A stretch of 8,303 bases of DNA, from positions 1-8,303 of the forward strand of contig JAJRPW010000129.1 in the NCBI GenBank assembly GCA_024280585.1, read 5' to 3'. Both the position numbers and the translations under genes were made by a program. Of this stretch, positions 5,371 to 8,303 are shown in pieces. This DNA is from Alphaproteobacteria bacterium (GTDB lineage Bacteria; Pseudomonadota; Alphaproteobacteria; Rickettsiales; UBA6187). Each line of letters opens with the position of its first letter. Within the stretch, counting starts at the first letter, position 1. The notes under the pieces were generated by a model. That model was not told the DNA's origin and made no database searches. It saw only the letters and a program-made list of their open reading frames with translations.

Positions 5371-6506
5371 TGAAAACAGTCTCTATATTCGGCTCCACCG
5401 GTTCAATCGGCAAAAACACCATAAAAGTTATTGAAGAATCGCCCGATAACTACCAAACGGTAGCGCTTATAGCTAATTCCAATGTTGAATTACTGGCAAA
5501 ACAGGCGATTCAGCTTAATGCAAAAATCGCCGTCACTGCCGATGAAAGCAAATTCGAGCAGCTTAAAAATGCCTTGAACAATACTAATATTCAAGCAGCG
5601 GCGGGGGGAAAGGCCGTAATTGAAGCGGCGGCGATGGATTCGGATATAGTAATGTCGGCGATAGTTGGCTATGCCGGCCTAAAACCTACTATGACCGCGA
5701 TTAAACGCGGCGCTAAAATTGCGCTAGCCAACAAAGAATGCCTGGTTTGCGCGGGGCAATTGATGATTGACGAGGTTGCAAAAAATAATGCTAGCCTGAT
5801 TCCGGTGGATTCAGAGCATAGTGCTATTTTTCAAGTGCTGGATCCAAACCAAAAGGACTCCGTAAAAAATATCATTTTAACCGCTTCCGGCGGGCCATTT
5901 AGAGGGTTTTCGCTCGAGCAGTTGCAGGATATAACGCCAAAACAGGCGGTTGCCCACCCGAACTGGGATATGGGCGCGAAAATCTCTGTCGATTCGGCGA
6001 CAATGATGAATAAAGGGCTGGAAATTATTGAGGCGTTTCACTTGTTTCCGGTTACGCGCGAGCAGATCAAAGTGGTCGTGCACCCTGAATCTATTGTGCA
6101 TTCGATGGTGGAATATAAAGACGGCTCGGTTTTGGCGCAACTTGGGGCGCCGGATATGCGTACGCCAATTTCCGTTGCTCTTTCATGGCCAAAACGGTCG
6201 GAAATAAGCGGCGCAGCACTGGATTTAGTCAGCTTAGGCAAACTCACATTTGAAGATTTTGATGAGAGCATTTTCCCGGCCATATCAATCGCGCGGGAAG
6301 CTTTGAAAATCGGCGGATTAATGCCCGCGATGATTAATACCGCCAATGAAATCGCTGTCGCTAAGTTCTTGAGGGGCGAGATTAAATTTCTGGATATAAT
6401 CCGTATTGTCGAAAAACAGTTGCACAAATCCCATAACACCGACTATTCCAGCATCGAAGATATTTTTGAGGCGATTAGCGAGGTTGAGGAAGGAGCGTTT
6501 GTATAA
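5370..6506 (+). CDS. dxr: 1-deoxy-D-xylulose 5-phosphate reductoisomerase
   Basis: 378 residues, slightly shorter than E. coli Dxr (398). It converts DXP to methylerythritol 4-phosphate with NADPH, the committed step of the MEP isoprenoid pathway in the cytoplasm. Seen: the nucleotide-binding SIFGSTGSIGKNT (5-17), LANKECLV (119-126, Cys where many homologues have Ser), the metal site IPVDSEHSAIFQ (Asp147, Glu149), TASGGPF (171-177), HPNWDMGAKISVDSATMMNK (196-215) with Glu218 just after, and HPESIVHSMVEY (238-249). These cover the catalytic and flexible-loop residues. It is the last gene of the operon. In many alphaproteobacteria rseP follows; here a convergent gene begins 20 bases after the stop, and no clear hairpin terminator fits in the gap. 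Confidence 0.97.
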   Translation: MKTVSIFGSTGSIGKNTIKVIEESPDNYQTVALIANSNVELLAKQAIQLNAKIAVTADESKFEQLKNALNNTNIQAAAGGKAVIEAAAMDSDIVMSAIVGYAGLKPTMTAIKRGAKIALANKECLVCAGQLMIDEVAKNNASLIPVDSEHSAIFQVLDPNQKDSVKNIILTASGGPFRGFSLEQLQDITPKQAVAHPNWDMGAKISVDSATMMNKGLEIIEAFHLFPVTREQIKVVVHPESIVHSMVEYKDGSVLAQLGAPDMRTPISVALSWPKRSEISGAALDLVSLGKLTFEDFDESIFPAISIAREALKIGGLMPAMINTANEIAVAKFLRGEIKFLDIIRIVEKQLHKSHNTDYSSIEDIFEAISEVEEGAFV

Positions 6507-6526
6507 AGCCCCTTCTTATGTGAACA

Positions 6527-7927
6527 CTAACCTAATGCCAAAATTTGCTCTCTTTTTTCAGGGACTGCTACTCTTTTTTCCCATGATATCAGCGAAGGAG
6601 CGCTTGCCTTTGCGAAAGGATCATTTGGAACTGCAGGACAGACTTTAAGCTCATCAAGGGCTTTTTCTGCTGCGGGACTCAAAAGGTCGTTAGTTTCAAT
6701 TGCATTTGCGAAAGAAACTGCTGCAACCCAGCCAGTATCGTTAGTTTCAGCGGCGGCAAGGAGCGGCGTTCTATCATTACCATAACGTGTCTTTCCTTTT
6801 ATTCTGTCAGATCTTACCTTCTTCTTTTCAGGAGTTTCGACAGTATCTATGGTATTTTCCCCGGTATTTTCTTTGCCAGCTTCACTTTTTTGTATTTGGT
6901 TGGTTTTATCCAACAAAGAAGGTTTATTTCGCAACTTATCCCACTTACTTCTATTTTCTTTATCGTTACTTTCAACCGCCTCAAATAAAGGAAAATATTT
7001 GTCATTTTTAATATCTGGCTTGCTCAAATCAGCAGATGCCGGCACATTACCTGTTATCACCAAAAGTACGGCAGATAGGTCTTTACTATCTTGCGCTTTG
7101 ATATATTTATAAAAATTACTTTTGATGGATGTAATATATTTATTTTCCTGCGGTGAATCATTTAAAGATTCTACAAAAAATTCTATATTACTTTTCAAAT
7201 CACCCAAAGCAGGGTTTTTGGCATATAACAATGCCAGATTGTTTTTTGCATCTGAGCTTTTTGGATCGGCTGCTATAACTTCTTTATATAATATTTCAGC
7301 TTTTGCTGTTTCGCCTTGATTTGCATATAACACTGCCAGATTGTTTTTTGCATCTGAGCTTTTTGGATCGGCTGCTATAACTTCTTTATATAATATTTCA
7401 GCTTCTGCTGTTTTTCCTTGATCTACATATAACCCTGCCAGATTGTTTTTTGCATCTGAGTTTTCTGGATCGGCTGCTATAGCCTCTTTATATAATATTT
7501 CAGCTTCTGCTGTTTTTCCTTGATCTTTATATAACAATGCCAGATTGTATTTTGCATCTGAGTTTTCTGGATCATCTGCTATAACCCCTTTATATAATAT
7601 TTCAGCTTTTGCTGTTTTTCCTTGATCTTCATATAACCCTGCCAGGTTGTTTTTTGCAGCTGAGTTTTTTGGATCGGCTGCTATAGCCCCTTTATATAAC
7701 TTTTCAGCTTTTTTCTTATCAGTTTTTTTGCCAACTCCTGAATCATATGCCCAGGCTGCTATGAATAATTCTTTACCCGTTTGCATTTTTTCTAGTTTGG
7801 AAACTAATTCTCCAAATTTTTCTTCACCAAATTCAGCGCTAACTATTTCCTTACGCTTTGACTCATTAATTCCGGCAGCGGTTATTTTTGCTATAAATTT
7901 TTTTTCATTTTTTGTTAATTCAGGCAT
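6527..7927 (-). CDS. TPR-repeat protein with ankyrin-like C-terminal segments
   Basis: 466 residues from the ATG at 7925-7927, which has GGAG about seven bases upstream. An in-frame ATG at 7979-7981 would lie inside the promoter, so I reject that longer form. Residues 56-89 form a first, diverged repeat with a Sel1-like look (YDSGVGKKTDKKKAEKLYKG). Four full 34-residue TPR units follow at 90-123, 124-157, 158-191 and 192-225 (pattern DAKNNLAxLYxDQGKTAxAE), and a fifth breaks off after 226-236. The C-terminal half is not recognised as a known enzyme. It has two ankyrin-like starts, FPLFEAVESND (312-322) and TPLLAAAETND (387-397), separated by a charged linker at about 341-380. No signal peptide or membrane segment is seen. 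TPR domains hold other proteins, so a scaffold or a host-directed effector are both possible; neither is shown. Convergent with dxr. Confidence 0.85.
   Translation of the reverse strand: MPELTKNEKKFIAKITAAGINESKRKEIVSAEFGEEKFGELVSKLEKMQTGKELFIAAWAYDSGVGKKTDKKKAEKLYKGAIAADPKNSAAKNNLAGLYEDQGKTAKAEILYKGVIADDPENSDAKYNLALLYKDQGKTAEAEILYKEAIAADPENSDAKNNLAGLYVDQGKTAEAEILYKEVIAADPKSSDAKNNLAVLYANQGETAKAEILYKEVIAADPKSSDAKNNLALLYAKNPALGDLKSNIEFFVESLNDSPQENKYITSIKSNFYKYIKAQDSKDLSAVLLVITGNVPASADLSKPDIKNDKYFPLFEAVESNDKENRSKWDKLRNKPSLLDKTNQIQKSEAGKENTGENTIDTVETPEKKKVRSDRIKGKTRYGNDRTPLLAAAETNDTGWVAAVSFANAIETNDLLSPAAEKALDELKVCPAVPNDPFAKASAPSLISWEKRVAVPEKREQILALG
7253..7660 (-). repeat. Four 102-bp tandem repeats encoding the TPR units
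   Basis: Each 102-base unit encodes one 34-residue TPR. The copies agree closely at the DNA level, including silent positions (for example the shared TTTATATAATATTTCAGC on the plus strand in all four). The two copies nearest the gene's 3' side are the most alike. This points to recent duplication rather than old repeats kept alike by selection on protein. Confidence 0.9.
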
Positions 7928-7957
7928 TATTTTTCTCCAATAATTAAAATTTCCCGG

Positions 7958-7986
7958 ATTATAGCATTGTAGCAGTTTCATGTCAA
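7958..7986 (-). promoter_or_regulatory. Perfect consensus sigma-70 promoter of the TPR gene
   Basis: On the minus strand TTGACA (7986-7981) is followed after exactly 17 bases by TATAAT (7963-7958). All twelve positions match the consensus. The transcript should start near 7951, leaving a leader of about 24 bases with GGAG before the ATG at 7927. This also settles the start codon of the gene. Confidence 0.85.
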
Positions 7987-8017
7987 ATGATTTGTTGTTT
8001 ATTATCAGGGCAAAATC

Positions 8018-8179
8018 ATGAATACAACCAATCCCATTCTAAAAACACAAGCTTCACAACCTGAAGTGGTGACATCAAAGCTTGTGTTTTGTGCTACTTT
8101 GCCTGTAAATACTGAGTCATTCCAGCGAAGGCTGGAATCCAGTCCTATTAAAATAATACAATCACTATCTGTCGTATAG
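8018..8179 (+). CDS. Doubtful 53-residue ORF, possibly the broken start of a gene
   Basis: The ATG at 8018 has AGGG seven bases upstream, and the frame runs 53 codons to TAG at 8177-8179. The first part (MNTTNPILKTQASQPEVVTS) resembles nothing I know. A 13-bp hairpin lies inside the frame, and from about codon 32 the reading (TESFQRRLESS) comes from the left arm of the inverted-repeat element at 8112-8231. It may be a small gene truncated by that element, a leader ORF over a hairpin, or not a gene. Divergent from the TPR gene. Low confidence. Confidence 0.25.
   Translation: MNTTNPILKTQASQPEVVTSKLVFCATLPVNTESFQRRLESSPIKIIQSLSVV
8042..8090. terminator. 13-bp stem hairpin, possible bidirectional terminator
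   Basis: AAAACACAAGCTT (8042-8054) and AAGCTTGTGTTTT (8078-8090) pair perfectly around a 23-base loop. The arms begin and end with A and T runs, so either strand would show a stem with a U-rich end. The stem is not GC-rich, and no complete gene is seen directly upstream on the plus strand. On the minus strand it could stop transcripts arriving from the right before the TPR promoter. Confidence 0.45.
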
Positions 8180-8231
8180 GCCGCGTTTTTTTAAATAGGA
8201 CTGGATTCCAGCCTTCGCTGGAATGACTCAG
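8112..8231. repeat. 120-bp element with 38-bp perfect inverted arms (MITE/REP-like)
   Basis: The arms 8112-8149 and 8194-8231 are perfect reverse complements around a 44-base centre with no ORF of its own. Each arm contains a smaller palindrome, ATTCCAG-CGAAGG-CTGGAAT (8119-8138 in the left arm). The core GTCATTCCAGCGAAGGCTGG belongs, as far as I know, to a repeat type common in many bacterial genomes. No clear target duplication is seen at the edges. It could be a non-autonomous mobile element or a structured intergenic repeat. Confidence 0.75.
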
Positions 8232-8303
8232 CATAACAATGCTAAAATCATATAAAACATAAGGTTAGCATGAAAAAGAGGTTGTACAAAGATTAAATAT
8301 AAT
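8232..8303. other. Intergenic tail with no supported gene
   Basis: These 72 bases are AT-rich. An ATG at 8270 with AAGG five bases upstream opens only eight codons before TAA at 8294-8296. A TATAAT occupies the last six bases, but no -35 hexamer stands at a proper distance. If a gene starts here, it lies beyond the window. Confidence 0.4.

Noticed and set aside
6038..6439. 133-codon minus-strand reading frame inside dxr
   Set aside because: It is antisense to well-conserved dxr sequence, so the open frame is explained by codon composition.
6507..6526. Terminator between dxr and the TPR gene
   Set aside because: The 20-base gap shows no stem with a T-run. Any terminator would have to overlap coding sequence, and I could not find one.
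7253..7660. CRISPR array
   Set aside because: The period is 102 bases with no alternation of fixed repeats and unique spacers, and the frame stays open as TPR units.
7928..7981. Longer N-terminus for the TPR protein starting at the ATG 7979-7981 (484 residues)
   Set aside because: The codon lies between the -35 and -10 hexamers of a perfect promoter, upstream of the expected transcript start, and has no ribosome binding site. The ATG at 7927 has GGAG at proper spacing.
8282..8303. Promoter at the right edge (TTGTAC ... TATAAT)
   Set aside because: The hexamers are only 10 bases apart, and no better -35 stands at 16-18 bases.

Overview
The window looks like a chromosomal piece of an alphaproteobacterium, most likely an intracellular Rickettsiales-type organism. 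The evidence is a flavin-dependent thymidylate synthase (thyX), a compact 228-residue CdsA, the alphaproteobacterial order pyrH-frr-uppS-cdsA-dxr, fairly AT-rich intergenic DNA, and a TPR protein with ankyrin-like segments. The lineage is an inference from gene content and order; no phylogeny could be run.

Layout. Positions 1-390 hold the 3' end of thyX. Next is a RodZ-like membrane protein with an N-terminal HTH (439-1131). It converges, with one base between stop codons, on a minus-strand gene (1133-2149) whose 338-residue product I read as a degenerate member of the mitochondrial carrier (SLC25/MCF) family. That gene is divergent from the pyrH operon, whose probable promoter lies at 2236-2264. 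The operon runs pyrH (UMP kinase), frr (ribosome recycling factor), uppS (C55 polyprenyl diphosphate synthase), cdsA (CDP-diacylglycerol synthase) and dxr (DXP reductoisomerase). Most junctions overlap. The exception is frr/uppS, where a 374-bp unit has entered: a GIY-YIG nuclease gene between two 34-bp near-perfect inverted repeats (3577-3950).

dxr converges on a minus-strand TPR gene (6527-7927). Its middle consists of 102-bp tandem repeats, and it is driven by a perfect consensus sigma-70 type promoter (TTGACA, 17 bp, TATAAT). The last ~300 bases hold no confident gene. They contain a 53-codon ORF with a plausible ribosome binding site, a 13-bp hairpin, and a 120-bp element with 38-bp perfect inverted arms (8112-8231). 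The ends of this element share a design with the repeats around the GIY-YIG gene.

How the genes work together. The operon joins nucleotide supply (PyrH, and ThyX nearby), translation recycling (Frr), isoprenoid precursor synthesis (Dxr) feeding the cell-wall lipid carrier (UppS), and phospholipid precursor synthesis (CdsA). The accessory items are the carrier-like protein, the nuclease with inverted repeats, the TPR protein and the repeat element at the right end. The two most interesting are the bacterial carrier-like protein with altered signature residues, and the GIY-YIG/inverted-repeat unit with its possible ORF-less relative.
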